DNA from: JADKAV01 sp037046735 | Lineage (GTDB): Bacteria > Actinomycetota > Actinomycetes > S36-B12 > UBA10799 | Assembly (NCBI GenBank): GCA_037046735.1 | Contig: JBAOHC010000019.1 | Span: forward strand, 62,001 to 126,000 | DNA: 64,000 nt | Direction: 5' to 3' | In this document: positions 26,125-38,254 of the stretch, piece by piece | How the letters are laid out: each line of letters starts with the position of its first letter | How positions within the stretch are numbered: position 1 is the first letter of the stretch | Translations under genes and position numbers: made by a program | Notes under the pieces: generated by a model | Database searches by the model: none | The model's input: the letters and a program-made list of their open reading frames with translations, nothing else | What the model was told of the DNA's origin: nothing

Positions 26125-26514
26125 TCTATCACGCCAAGGTGGCCCTGCGCTGGTCGGACATGGATGCCCTCGGGCACATCAACAACTCCGAGTTCCTGCG
26201 CTACCTGGAGCAGGCGCGCATCGAGTTCCTCGCCGATGCCGGCGCGGCCGGAGTTCCTAGGGAAACCGGTCTGCTGGTCGCGCGTCATGAAGTCGACTAC
26301 CGCCGGCCGCTGTCATTTCGGCGCGAACCGGTGGACGTCGCGACGTGGATCGATCGGGTCGGCAGCACCTCGTTCACATTCGGTCATGAAGTCGAGGCGG
26401 ACGGCGTCGTGTACGTGCGCGCTCGCACGGTGATCGTCTGCATCGGCACGGACGAGCGGCCGGTGCCCGTACCAACGCTCCTTACGCAAGCACCTGGACA
26501 ACTTCACGAAGTGA
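26121..26514 (+). CDS. Acyl-CoA thioesterase (4HBT hotdog family), C-terminus frameshifted
   Basis: YbgC/FadM-like hotdog thioesterase: VALRWSDMDALGHINNSEFL carries the active-site Asp, then YLEQARIEFL. Start GTG 26121 overlaps the ettA stop. As read directly, the frame runs on to 26651 with a 50-residue tail unlike the family. Removing one base near 26475 (the second A of CCAACGC) gives VPRSLRKHLDNFTK and a stop at 26512-26514, a normal end of 130 residues that meets the convergent PAS-GGDEF gene. I therefore give the repaired end. The insertion may be an assembly error or a mutation. Confidence 0.8.
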
Positions 26515-27368
26515 CGAGGTTGCGTCCCGCGCGTTTCGAGCGGCGCAAGGCGCGGTCTGCGGCATCGATCATCTGGGTGAGGGCCTGCTGGCCACTGGCC
26601 ACCCCGATGCTGACGGTGACCGGCGGTAGACCTCGCCCCATCTGGGCGTAGGCCAGTTCGTCCTGCAGATGGGTGGCCAGCCGGGTGGCGATGTCGAGAT
26701 CGGTGTCCATGAGGATCAGCAGGAACTCATCGCCGCCGGAGCGGATGGGGTAGTCCCCATCGCGGGCCACAGCGGCGAGCACGGCACCCACCGATTGTAG
26801 GATCTCGTCGCCGATCGGATGTCCGAGATGGTCATTGACACCTTTGAAGTGATCCAGATCGACCATGAGCACGCTGTTCACGGCTGACTCGTCCCACATC
26901 GCGGCCACGATCTGAGTCAGGGCTCGCCGGTTGAACAACCCGGTCAGGGCGTCGGTGCGGGCGTCCGATCGCAGTTCTGACTCCCGCAGCGTGCGGGCGG
27001 TGACGTCGCGTTCGATGGCGGCAAAGTGGGTGATGCTGCCGTTGTCGTCGCGCAGACGCGAAGATGTTCATGTCCAACCAGTAGGCGGTGCCGTCCTTGC
27101 TGAAGTTGAGGATCGCCCCGCGAAACCCGTCACCGGACTCCAGCCCTGCTCGGATGGAGTTCTTGATGTCGGCGGCCACTGTGGTCGGTCCCTGCAGCAG
27201 ACGTGGGGAGCGCCCCAGCACCTCGTCGGGGCGATAGCCGGTCAACTGCGTGAAGACTGGGTTCACGTAGATGATGCGCGGTCCCGGCTCGTCCAGCGGG
27301 GCGGCCTCGGTGACGACGATCACGTCTTGGGCGTGCTCGACGATCTGCCGGAACTGATCGAACTCCAT
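26504..27368 (-). pseudogene. PAS-GGDEF diguanylate cyclase, interrupted by a +1 frameshift
   Basis: Two frames make one protein of about 287 residues. The first (27368 to about 27056) is a PAS domain of LOV type: GRSPRLLQGPTT is where LOV photosensors have GRNCRFLQG, but the flavin-binding Cys is replaced by Pro. After removing one base near 27056 the frame continues as ALRDDNGSITHF, then a GGDEF domain with DALTGLFNRRAL, VDLDHFKGVNDHLGH and RSGGDEFLLI. An RDGD inhibitory site lies five residues before GGDEF. If repaired it would make c-di-GMP. No partner gene is evident. Confidence 0.82.
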
Positions 27369-27395
27369 ACCCCATTGTTGCTCAGGGCGGATGCG

Positions 27396-28902
27396 CTAAC
27401 TCACGCGGTCGGGTACCGGGTCACGTCCGAGTGGGGACTGCATCGCCTCGGCCTCGCGCGCCATGCCCCGGATCATCGGTGGGAAGACGAAGGCGTGGAA
27501 GGGGGCCACGGCCCACCAGTACGCGTGACCGGCGAGGCCGTGCGGGTGGAAGACCGCTCGCTGGCGCAGGTGTGTCATCTCTTCGCCGCGGGCCTCCAGG
27601 CGCCACTCGATCCACGCTCGCCCGGGCAGTTTCATCTCCGCCCGCAGTCGTAGCAGTACTGGCGGCTGATGAGCCTCGACCCGCCAGAAGTCCAGGGCGT
27701 CGCCGACCTGCGTCCGGTTGGGGTCACGGCGGCCCCGGCGCAGACCCGACCCCGCCCACCGCGCGGTCGAGCAGGCCACGGATCGTCCACATCCAGTTGG
27801 CGCTGTACCACCCGTGTTCGCCCCCGATGCCCTCCACGACGTCCCACACACGGGTGATGTCCGCGTTGACGTCGAGTTCACGGATGTCGGTGTACAAAGT
27901 GCCGCCGGACCACGACGGATCCTCCGGCAGTGGGTCGCTGGGTGCCCCCGCGACGGAGGCGCTGGACCACCGGGTGGCCACGTCGGCGTCCTGCACCCGC
28001 TTGATGGCCAAGCGCACCGCTTCCCGGAAGGTCAGCAGTCCCTCCGGCGGGTCCGGCACGATGTCGGCGATGTCGTGGTTCTTGGCCACGACCTCCATCT
28101 TCAAGGAGTCGACCAAGGGTCGCGCGATGCTGCGGGGGACAGGGGTGACCAGTCCCACCCAGTGGCTGGACAACTTCGGAGACAAGACGTTGACGGGCAG
28201 CAGGACGCGCCGGTTCAGACCGGCAACCGAGGCGAAACCGTGCATCATGCCGGCGTACGTCGTGACGTCTGGCCCACCGATGTCGTAGGACCGGTTGGTG
28301 AAACCCTCGTACTCCATCGCCCCCACCAAGTAGTAGAGGACGTCGCGCACGGCGATCGGTTGGGTCCGGGTCGTCACCCAGCGCGGCGTGATCATGATGG
28401 GTAGGCGCTCCGTGAGGTATCGCAACATCTCGAACGACGCCGATCCGGATCCGATGATGACCCCGGCACGCAGTTCGATCGTCGGCACTCCCGATGCGCG
28501 CAGGATCTGCCCCACCTCGGCACGGCTGCGCAGGTGCGCCGAGAGTTTGCGAGGTGGTAGGTCCGGCACCATGCCGCCGAGATAGACGATGCGCCGCACC
28601 CCGGCCCGCTTGGCCTCGTGCCCGAAGATCGTGGCCATGTGCCGTTCCTGGATCTCGAAGCCATGGCCGGCGGTCAATGAGTGCATCAAGTAGTAGGCGC
28701 CGTCCATGTCGGCCATGGCCACGGCCAAGGCCGCTGGATCGCCGGCATCTCCGGTCACGATCTCGACATTGTTGCGCCAGGGCCGCTCCGAGAGCCGCTC
28801 CGGATGGCGGGCCAGGACCCGCACCTCGTGACCGCGTTCGAGGAGTTGGGGGATGAGGCGGCCACCGATGTATCCGGTGGCGCCGGTGACGAGCAGGCGC
28901 AT
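27396..28902 (-). pseudogene. SDR-family NAD(P)-binding protein with C-terminal DUF2867, interrupted by a +1 frameshift
   Basis: Atypical short-chain dehydrogenase: GATGYIGGRLIPQLLERGH at the N-terminus is the nucleotide loop, with a following epimerase-like fold, then a DUF2867 domain from about residue 300 (DPSWSGGTLYTDIR, WSANW-like YSANWMWTIRG). The first frame ends after LLDRAVGGVGS. Removing one base near 27744 restores LRRGRRDPNRTQVGD and LDFWRVEAHQPPVLLRLRAE, giving about 501 residues with a stop at 27396. A CAGACT element 7 nt before the ATG may be its -10. Substrate unknown. Confidence 0.82.
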
Positions 28903-29089
28903 GACCTTCAGTCTGGCTCAGGCGCGGGCGGTCCGCATCTGCGACGGCCGCGTGCACCGGTGCAGCAACCGACGATTCTCAAGGTTCGCCTGCTTCGTTC
29001 ACGTTCGCCGGTTCGGTGCGGGCAATCCCGAACGAAGAGGCGGAACTGGCCAGCGTGTCGTGTGCCCGGCCGGGCCATCTGGACGGCGG

Positions 29090-29500
29090 TCAGGTAGGCG
29101 GGTCGAGCAGCAGACCCTTCACCGGTTCCGTGGGCTGGTTGATCATCGACTGCGCCGCCATCACCAGGTACTCCCACATCCGGTCGTCGAGCTCAGCGGG
29201 CAACTGACGCTTGTCCAGTGCGTTGCGCATGTGCGTGAGCCACAAGTCGCGATGATGCTCGGTGATCGCAAACGGGGCGTGGCGCATGCGCAGCCGCGGG
29301 TGGCCGCGTTCCTCGCTGTAGTCGCGGGGCCCGCCCCAGTACTGCTCGAGGAACATCCGCAGTCTGCGTGCGGCAGGAGCCAGGTCTTCTTCGGGGTACA
29401 TGGGGCGCAGGCCAGAATCACCGGCGACGCCACTGTAGAAGTCAGCCACCAGGGCGGTGAAGAAGGCGTCACCACCGAACTCCTCGTACGGGGTCGTCAT
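29090..29500 (-). CDS. glbO: Truncated hemoglobin, group II (GlbO-like)
   Basis: A 136-residue 2/2 globin starting MTTPYEEFGGDAFFTALVADFY. The proximal heme His is in RLRMRHAPFAITEHHRDLWL, and the Trp in MFLEQYWGGPRDYSEERGHP is typical of group II globins, which bind oxygen or detoxify NO and peroxide. A TAGGTT -10 box ends 6 nt before the ATG, and its first three bases are the stop of the upstream mscS-like gene. Confidence 0.92.
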   Translation of the reverse strand: MTTPYEEFGGDAFFTALVADFYSGVAGDSGLRPMYPEEDLAPAARRLRMFLEQYWGGPRDYSEERGHPRLRMRHAPFAITEHHRDLWLTHMRNALDKRQLPAELDDRMWEYLVMAAQSMINQPTEPVKGLLLDPPT

Positions 29501-29506
29501 GGCTCC

Positions 29507-29512
29507 AACCTA
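29507..29512 (-). promoter_or_regulatory. Leaderless-type -10 box (TAGGTT) of the globin gene
   Basis: TAGGTT ends 6 nt before ATG 29500 on the reverse strand and overlaps the TAG stop of the upstream mscS-like gene. Confidence 0.45.
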
Positions 29513-30472
29513 CTTCGCTGCTGGCGGGCCGGCGCCGGGTGGGAAGGGCCGCGCGACGACCGGCACCTTGACGCCCCGACCGTCGAACTCCTCCTTGATC
29601 CGCACCCGGATGGCCCGGGTCAGCGGGATCTGTTTCTCCGGGGCGGCCTTGGCCAGCACCCTGATGAATACTGCCTCGCCGCTGACCGATTCCACCCCCG
29701 CGTAGGCCGGTTTGCCGAGCAGCATCTCGTCGTATTGCGGGTCCGCGTACATGTCCTCGGCCACGGCTTGGATGGCTTCGCGCACCACGTCGAGGTTTGC
29801 GTCGTAGGCCACCGGGATGTCCACTGACGCCAGGACCCAGCCCTGCGACTGGTTGGCCACGCGCAGGATCTCCCCGTTGCGCACATACCAGACCACCCCA
29901 GAGAGGTCGCGCAGACGTGTGACCCGCAACGTGATGTCCTCGACCACGCCCACGGCCTCGCCGAGGTCCACCATGTCGCCGACCCCGTACTGATCCTCGA
30001 ACACCAAGAAGATGCCCGACAGGTAGTCCTTCACCAGGCTCTGGGCGCCGAAACCAAGGGCCACGCCGAGCACCCCGGCACTGGCCAGCAGGGGGGCGAT
30101 GTCGATCCCGAGGATCGGCAGGATCAGCAGTATCGCGATCATGACGACCGTGGCGGTGATGACTGATCGCAGCAGTGTGCCCGCGGCCTCGGCGCGCTGC
30201 TTGCGACGCTGGGACATCAGTACCTCGGACAGTTCCTGGGTGCGCTCGGCCTTACGCGACTCTCCGAGTCGTTCCTTGCGACCCTTCTCGGACATCCTCT
30301 TGACGATGCGGTCCAGGATTCCCACCAGGATGAACCGGATGACGACGGCCACAGCGACGATGATCAGGATGCGCAGGGGCACACCCTGCAGGAACTCCCA
30401 GAAGTTCGTCGGGTCGATGCCGCCCTCATCGGCCGGCGCTGGCGAGGGAGTGGCGAGGGGGATCAGCACCAC
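29510..30472 (-). CDS. mscS: Small-conductance mechanosensitive channel (MscS family)
   Basis: Membrane channel that opens on hypo-osmotic shock. It has 320 residues from GTG 30472; the longer frame upstream encodes a His/Arg-rich stretch antisense to another gene and is discounted. A first helix is near residues 30-50 (VPLRILIIVAVAVVIRFIL). The pore-lining helix and hinge GVLGVALGFGAQSLVKDYLS are present, then the beta domain with FEDQYGVGDMVDLGEAVGVV and VWYVRNGEILRVANQSQGW. The N-terminus is divergent from the small LapA-like gene on the other strand. Confidence 0.92.
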   Translation of the reverse strand: MVLIPLATPSPAPADEGGIDPTNFWEFLQGVPLRILIIVAVAVVIRFILVGILDRIVKRMSEKGRKERLGESRKAERTQELSEVLMSQRRKQRAEAAGTLLRSVITATVVMIAILLILPILGIDIAPLLASAGVLGVALGFGAQSLVKDYLSGIFLVFEDQYGVGDMVDLGEAVGVVEDITLRVTRLRDLSGVVWYVRNGEILRVANQSQGWVLASVDIPVAYDANLDVVREAIQAVAEDMYADPQYDEMLLGKPAYAGVESVSGEAVFIRVLAKAAPEKQIPLTRAIRVRIKEEFDGRGVKVPVVARPFPPGAGPPAAK

Positions 30473-30526
30473 TCCATTGTGCTGATGGAGTCGCGTCGCA
30501 TGTCCACTGCGGGAAGAATTGCGGGC

Positions 30527-30820
30527 ATGGCAGAACATGACAGGAAACCGCCCGCCAGCGAGGGTCACGTCTACGGCAAGACCCCCGGGGCCAGCGACTG
30601 GAAGCGGATCACGCGACTGATCGCGCTGATCGCGCTCGTAGTGTTCGTGGTGCTGTTCTTCGTCACGAACCGCGAGACGGTCGAGGTGAGCCTGGTGGTT
30701 GCCACCGTGTCGATCCCGTTGGTCTTCGTCCTCATCCTGATGTTCCTGCTCGGCATGGCCACCATGTACCTGCTGACCTATCTGCGCAGGCGCTCGGGGC
30801 GTAAGGCGGCGTCGAAGTGA
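30527..30820 (+). CDS. LapA-domain (DUF1049) membrane protein
   Basis: A 97-residue protein with two hydrophobic helices, LIALIALVVFVVLFFVTNRE and a second beginning IPLVFVLILMFLLGM, ending in a basic YLRRRSGRKAASK, the layout of LapA/YciS-type proteins. I prefer ATG 30527; ATGs at 30485 and 30500 are in frame upstream. Its stop overlaps the amidase start (GTGA). In E. coli LapA helps assemble lipopolysaccharide, which does not apply to an actinobacterium, so the role is unknown. Confidence 0.75.
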   Translation: MAEHDRKPPASEGHVYGKTPGASDWKRITRLIALIALVVFVVLFFVTNRETVEVSLVVATVSIPLVFVLILMFLLGMATMYLLTYLRRRSGRKAASK

Positions 30821-32209
30821 ACTTGCATGATCTGACCGCGGTGGAACAGGCCGCAGCGATAGCACGCGGGGAGCTGACCTCGGTGGAACTGACCGAGCAT
30901 TACCTGCGGCGCAGCGAGCAGGTGGCCGGCGCCTTCGTGACCCTCACCGCAGATGTCGCCCTTGCCCAGGCCCGGGCCGTGGATGCCGGCCAGATCAGCG
31001 GACCCCTGGCCGGCGTGGTGTGCCCGGTGAAGGATCTGTTCTTCATGGTCGGAGCCAACACCCGGTTCGGATCGGTCGCGTATGACTTCCCGGCGATGGC
31101 CGACGACAACGTCGTGCTGGCGATGCGCGAGGCCGGGACTGATCTTCACCGGCAAGACGACTACGCCGGAGTTCGGTCTGCCCTGCTACACCGAGCCCGA
31201 CCCCAGCGTGAGCGCTGCGGCACGCTGTGTGTGGGACTCCGAACGCACCGCTGGTGGCTCGTCGGGCGGCGCGGCGGTGGCCGTGGCAGCCGGACTGGCG
31301 CCCATCGCGCACGGCTCGGACGGTGGTGGGTCGGTGCGGATCCCCGCGGCGGCGAACGGCCTGGTCGGCATCAAACCCAGCCGCGGGCGGATCAGCAACG
31401 GACCGCTGCGCGATCCCATCGGTGACCTGGTGACCAGCGGTCCGCTAGCCCGCACGGTCGCCGATGCGGCTGCCCTGCTCGATGTGATGGCCAAGCCCTT
31501 CCCCGGCGACCCCTTCTACAGCCCCCCGCCGCAGAGCACCTTCCTGGCGGCGGCCCGGCGGCCAGTGCAGCCACTGCGGATCGGGTACTTCACGGACACG
31601 ATCATCACCGATGTCGATGTCCACCCGGAGGCGGAGGCCGCGGTCCAGGCGACGGTCACGCTCCTGCGGGAGTTGGGCCATGACGTCCGCCCGATCGCTC
31701 GTCCGTTCGGCCCCGAGACGATGCTGCAGTTCGAGCACCTGTGGTACGTGCTGGCACTGCTCACACCGGTGCTTCCCGCCGATGAGGACCGGCTGCAGCC
31801 GACCACGCGGTACTTGCGGGGCCTGGGCCGGGAGGTCCCCGGGATCTCAGTGGCGCAGGCCGTGTCCCTTGCCCGCATCCAGACCCGCGTCGCCGCAGCG
31901 GCCTGGGCGGATGTGGACGTGGTGGTGACGCCGACGACGAACGGCCCCGCCCCGCTGGTCGCCGATTTCGTGGACACTGTCGACCCGGCCCGCGACTTTG
32001 AGAATCAGAAGGCGTGGGCCGCGTACACCGCGGCCTTCAACCTGACCGGACAGCCCGCCATCAGCCTGCCTCTGCACGTGACCGCGGAGGGGCTGCCCGT
32101 CGGTGTGCAGTTCGTGGGCACGATGTTCGGTGAAGAGACGTTGTTGGCGCTGGCCGCCCAGATCGAGACCGCCCAACCCTGGCACGCCCGCAAGCCGGTG
32201 GCGTGGTGA
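30817..32209 (+). pseudogene. Amidase (amidase-signature family), interrupted by a +1 frameshift
   Basis: Amidase-signature hydrolase of about 463 residues if one base near 31138 is removed; the join then reads REAGLIFTGKTTTPEFG as in the family. The catalytic Lys lies in GVVCPVKDLFFM in the first frame. The cis-Ser and nucleophile Ser lie in ERTAGGSSGGAAVAV and AHGSDGGGSVRIPAAANGL in the second. Start GTG 30817 overlaps the LapA-like stop, and the end overlaps malQ. The substrate cannot be told. Apart from the shift the gene looks intact. Confidence 0.85.
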
Positions 32210-34270
32210 GCGCGCGCGACCGCCTGGCGACGTCCTGCGGTGTCGCCACCGAGTACTGGGATCTCGGCGGCACGCTGCGGATCGTCCCAGAGACGACGGT
32301 CGAGCAGACCCTGGCAGCACTCGGAGTGAGGGCCAGCACGGAACACGAGTTCGACGTGGCGCTGGCCAACCGCCGCAAGGACCACTGGGAGCAGATGCTG
32401 CCTCCGCTGCGGGTCGTGCGCGAGCAGGACACCAACGGCCCGTGGGTGCACCATCCGGATGGCAAACCACCGCTGATCTGGGTCGAACTCGAGGCAGGTG
32501 GCCGCCGCTACGACCTGCCCTGCGAACCGCAGGAGACGCAGAAGTTCGGCGAGGTGCGGCTCACCGAGTCGCGGATCCTGCTGCCACCGGACCTCCCGCT
32601 GGGCTACCACCGGCTGTGGATCCAGCAGGAGGACGGTGAGCGTCACGACTGTGGCCTGGTCGTGGCGCCCCGGCGTCTGCCCGAGGCGCCCCGCGGGTGG
32701 GGTCTGGCGATCCAGTTGTACTCAGTGCGCTCGCGGCGCTCCTGGGGCCTCGGGGACCTCGAGGATCTGGCCGACCTGGGAGTGTGGGCGGCCGACGAAC
32801 TCGGCGCGGACTTCCTGCTGGTCAACCCGTTGCACGCCGCAGCGCTGTGCGCCCCGCTGGAGAACTCGCCCTATCTGCCCGCCACCCGCCGGTTCGGGCA
32901 CCCGATCTACATCCGGCCGGAGAAGGTGCAGGAACACGCCTACCTGAGCCGGGCTGATTCGCATGTGGTTGCTGACATCGCCGACGGGCTGCGTGAGCGA
33001 AACACGAGCGCACAGCTACTGGACCGCGACGCGGTGTGGGAGGGCAAGCGGGACGCGCTCGAGCGCATCTTCGAGGTACCCCGCAGCCCTGCCCGCGAGG
33101 TGGCCTTCAAGGCGTTCCTCGAAGAGGAAGGGGAGGACCTGCAGGCATATGCGCAGTGGTGCGTGCTGGCTGAGCAGTTCGGTCCCCGCTGGGACGAGTG
33201 GCCCGCCGAGGCGGCAACGATCACGCCCGACGCCCACCGGGTGCTGTTCTACGCCTGGCTGCAGTGGATCTTCGATGAGCAACTGGAGGACGCGCAGAGG
33301 CAGTTGCTGGCTGCGGGTATGAAGCTGGGGATCGTGCAGGACCTCGCGATCGGTGTGCACCCGTTCGGGGCCGACACGTGGGCGATGGGGGACCTGTTCA
33401 CGCGGGGTTTCCGGGTAGGTGCTCCGCCGGATATGTTCAGCCCGCAGGGGCAGGACTGGAGCCAACCGCCGCTCAATCCTGTGGAGTTGGAGAAGGCCGA
33501 GTACCGGCCGGTGCGAGACATCCTGCGGTTCGTGATGCGCCACGCCGGCGGCCTGCGGATCGATCACATCATCGGCCTGTTCCGGCTGTGGTGGATCCCA
33601 CCGGGGGCCCCGCCGATGGACGGCACCTACGTGCGTTATGACCACCATGCCCTCATCGACATCCTGTGTCTGGAGGCCAAACGGGCCGGCGTCACGCTGA
33701 TCGGCGAGGATCTGGGAACCGTCGAGCCGTGGGCCCGCGATGTCTTGAGCGATCACGGCATTCTCGGCACGACGGTCCTGCTGTTCGAGCGCGATGGCGA
33801 CGGAGTCCATGATCCCAACGGCTGGCGCACGGAGTGCCTGGCATCGGTCACCGTGCACGACCTGCCCCCGACGGCGCAGTACCTGGCCGCCTCGCACATC
33901 CGGCTGTGGGATGAGCTCGGGATTCTGGACCGTCCGCTGGCAGGACGCCTTGGACGATCAGCGCCGCGAGGTGGCGGTGTGGGTCGACGTGCTGCGCAGT
34001 GAGGGGCTGCTGTCACCCAACGAGGCGCCGAGCATGTCCCAGATCACCATCGGGATGCACCGGCTGATATCGCGCGCGCCGAGCCGGTTGCTGTGCCTGT
34101 CCCTGGTCGACGGGGTCGGCGACCTGAACACCCAGAACCAGCCCGGCACGGACACGGAGTACCCGAACTGGCGTCAGCCCTTGACCGACACCGACGGGGA
34201 GTCGGTGCTGATCGAGGACTTACCCGACCGGGACCTGCTGCGGGCCTTGGTCCGGTCCTTGAGCAGGTAG
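32206..34270 (+). pseudogene. malQ: 4-alpha-glucanotransferase MalQ, interrupted by a +1 frameshift near the 3' end
   Basis: GH77 disproportionating enzyme acting on maltodextrins or glycogen. There are about 687 residues if one base near 33937 is removed. GTG 32206 overlaps the amidase stop (GTGA). The N-terminal actinobacterial extension (about 1-160) precedes the barrel: GWGLAIQLYSVRSRRSWGLGD, LLVNPLHAAALCAP, the nucleophile Asp in LRIDHIIGLFRLWWIP, the acid/base Glu in IGEDLGTVEP, and TVHDLPPTAQYLA. After ELGILDRP the frame shifts and continues WQDALDDQRREVAVW to LLCLSLVDGVGD and NQPGTDTEYPNWRQPL. All catalytic residues precede the shift. Confidence 0.88.
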
Positions 34271-34275
34271 CAGGC

Positions 34276-36840
<2,565 letters not shown>

Positions 36841-36883
36841 CCTGCCTGATACCCACGACACACCGCGGGCCTACCTCGGGACT

Positions 36884-36889
36884 TAATGT
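36884..36889 (+). promoter_or_regulatory. Leaderless-type -10 box (TAATGT) of rpiA
   Basis: TAATGT ends 7 nt before GTG 36897; no ribosome site intervenes. Confidence 0.4.
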
Positions 36890-36896
36890 AGGCCGG

Positions 36897-37595
36897 GTGG
36901 ACGTGCAGACACGCATGAAGCACTTGGTGGCCGAGCAAGCAGCGCAAAGGGTCGAATCGGGGATGATCCTGGGGCTGGGATCAGGGTCGACCGCGGCGAT
37001 CTTCATCGAAGAGGTAGGAAAGCGCTGGCAGGCCGGTGATCTGCGGGACCTGCAGGGCGTGCCAACCTCCTTCCAGAGCGCACAACTGGCTCAGCAGTAC
37101 GGCATCCCACAGATCACCCTCAACGAGATCGATCACATCGATCTGGCCGTCGATGGCGCCGACGAGGTGGATCCGGCCAAGAATCTGATCAAGGGTGGGG
37201 GCGCCTGTCATACGCGGGAGAAGCTCGTTGACAGCCGCGCCGATGTCTTTCTGGTGGTGGTCGACGCGAGCAAACTGTCTGACCTCCTCGGGTCGAACTT
37301 CGCCCTGCCGGTGGAGGTGGTCCCGAGCGCGTATCGACAAGTTGCTGCGGCCCTGGCGACGATGGGCAGTGAGCCGGAACTGCGCATGGCCGTCCGCAAG
37401 GCTGGGCCCGTGGTCACCGACGAGGGAAACCTGGTGATCGATGCGAAGTTCGCGGCCATCACCGAACCGGGCGAGCTGGAACGAGAGATCAACAACATCC
37501 CTGGGGTTCTGGAGAACGGGTTGTTCGTGGGAATGGCCGACGAGATCCTGGTGGGCGACATCGAAGGGGACTCGGCCTCGGTCCGCACGCTCTAA
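36897..37595 (+). CDS. rpiA: Ribose-5-phosphate isomerase A
   Basis: Interconverts ribose 5-phosphate and ribulose 5-phosphate in the pentose phosphate pathway. It has 232 residues. Motifs are ILGLGSGSTAAIFIEE (phosphate loop), HIDLAVDGADEVDP and LIKGGGACHTREKLVD with the catalytic Glu, then a Lys/Asp-rich C-terminal fold with VVTDEGNLVIDA. Many actinobacteria use RpiB instead, so the A type is a small distinguishing trait. GTG start at 36897 appears leaderless. Confidence 0.94.
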   Translation: MDVQTRMKHLVAEQAAQRVESGMILGLGSGSTAAIFIEEVGKRWQAGDLRDLQGVPTSFQSAQLAQQYGIPQITLNEIDHIDLAVDGADEVDPAKNLIKGGGACHTREKLVDSRADVFLVVVDASKLSDLLGSNFALPVEVVPSAYRQVAAALATMGSEPELRMAVRKAGPVVTDEGNLVIDAKFAAITEPGELEREINNIPGVLENGLFVGMADEILVGDIEGDSASVRTL

Positions 37596-37658
37596 GTCGC
37601 GGTCGGGTACGGCTGTGGCGGGCCAGCCCACGAGCCGTCTCACGGGTTCCTGGGGGCT

Positions 37659-37715
37659 GTTTTCCGACCTTGTTGGTCCCTTTTCAGTCACGGCGGGCCA
37701 ACAACGTCCGAAAAG
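37659..37715 (+). terminator. Large inverted repeat downstream of rpiA (possible terminator)
   Basis: Arms 37659-37679 and 37695-37715 match at 17 of 21 positions (GTTTTCCGACCTTGTTGG against CCAACAACGTCCGAAAAG), with a 15-nt loop containing TTTT. It lies 64 bp after rpiA and about 100 bp before the next gene. There is no U-tract after the right arm, so it may instead be a palindromic element. Confidence 0.45.
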
Positions 37716-37800
37716 TCGGTCGCACTCGCGGGGGGTTTGCTCAGCGATCGAATCCGCGACGCTCACTGTCGCTCGCGCAAAGCCACCAGAGCTGCCCAGG

Positions 37801-37806
37801 TAGCCT
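37801..37806 (+). promoter_or_regulatory. Leaderless-type -10 box (TAGCCT)
   Basis: TAGCCT ends 6 nt before ATG 37813 of the small membrane-anchored gene. Confidence 0.4.
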
Positions 37807-37812
37807 CAACCC

Positions 37813-38214
37813 ATGTCCGTCGTCTGGTTGGTCCTCGGGATCGCACTGATCCTTCTGGTCGGTTCTGTGCTGTTCGGCTTCTTCTACTGGCGGCCACGCG
37901 CGCAGCAGCGCGTGACGTCGGCCACCCAGGCACTGGCGCAGGAACTGCACGGTAGGCAACCGTTGCTGATGTCGCCGGCACAGTGCAAGAAGGCCGAGGT
38001 GCGCGATGCCGAGTCCTTGCCGGGCCTGGGTGTGCTGGCACTCACTGAACAGGCGCTGTTGTACTCCAGCGGGGAACGCGTTGTTGTGATGTCGCGGGAG
38101 GGGCTGCAGGTCACGAGCCAGGGCCGCAATCTGGAATTTGTCTCGGAGGTGCCGCAAGGCCGGCTCGTGGTGACCCTGCCCGATCCGCAACCGTGGAGCG
38201 CTGCACTGTCCTGA
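37813..38214 (+). CDS. Membrane-anchored protein of unknown function
   Basis: A 133-residue protein with one N-terminal helix (VVWLVLGIALILLVGSVLFG) followed by a basic stop and a soluble domain of about 105 residues. The soluble part has short beta-like segments (LGVLALTEQALLYSSGERVV, LEFVSEVPQGRLVVTLPDP) that could resemble a PH-like fold, but I do not recognise a family. ATG 37813 appears leaderless. Confidence 0.75.
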   Translation: MSVVWLVLGIALILLVGSVLFGFFYWRPRAQQRVTSATQALAQELHGRQPLLMSPAQCKKAEVRDAESLPGLGVLALTEQALLYSSGERVVVMSREGLQVTSQGRNLEFVSEVPQGRLVVTLPDPQPWSAALS

Positions 38215-38242
38215 GCGTTTGCAACCATGCGTGCAGACGATC

Positions 38243-38248
38243 TACGGT
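38243..38248 (+). promoter_or_regulatory. Leaderless-type -10 box (TACGGT) of the ACBP gene
   Basis: TACGGT ends 6 nt before ATG 38255. Confidence 0.4.
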
Positions 38249-38254
38249 CGCCAC

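Noticed and set aside
26475..33937. Programmed +1 frameshifting as the main explanation for the five shifts
   Set aside because: No shared slippery sequence covers all five sites and the genes are unrelated; insertion-type assembly error or mutation is simpler, so it is kept only as a minor alternative.
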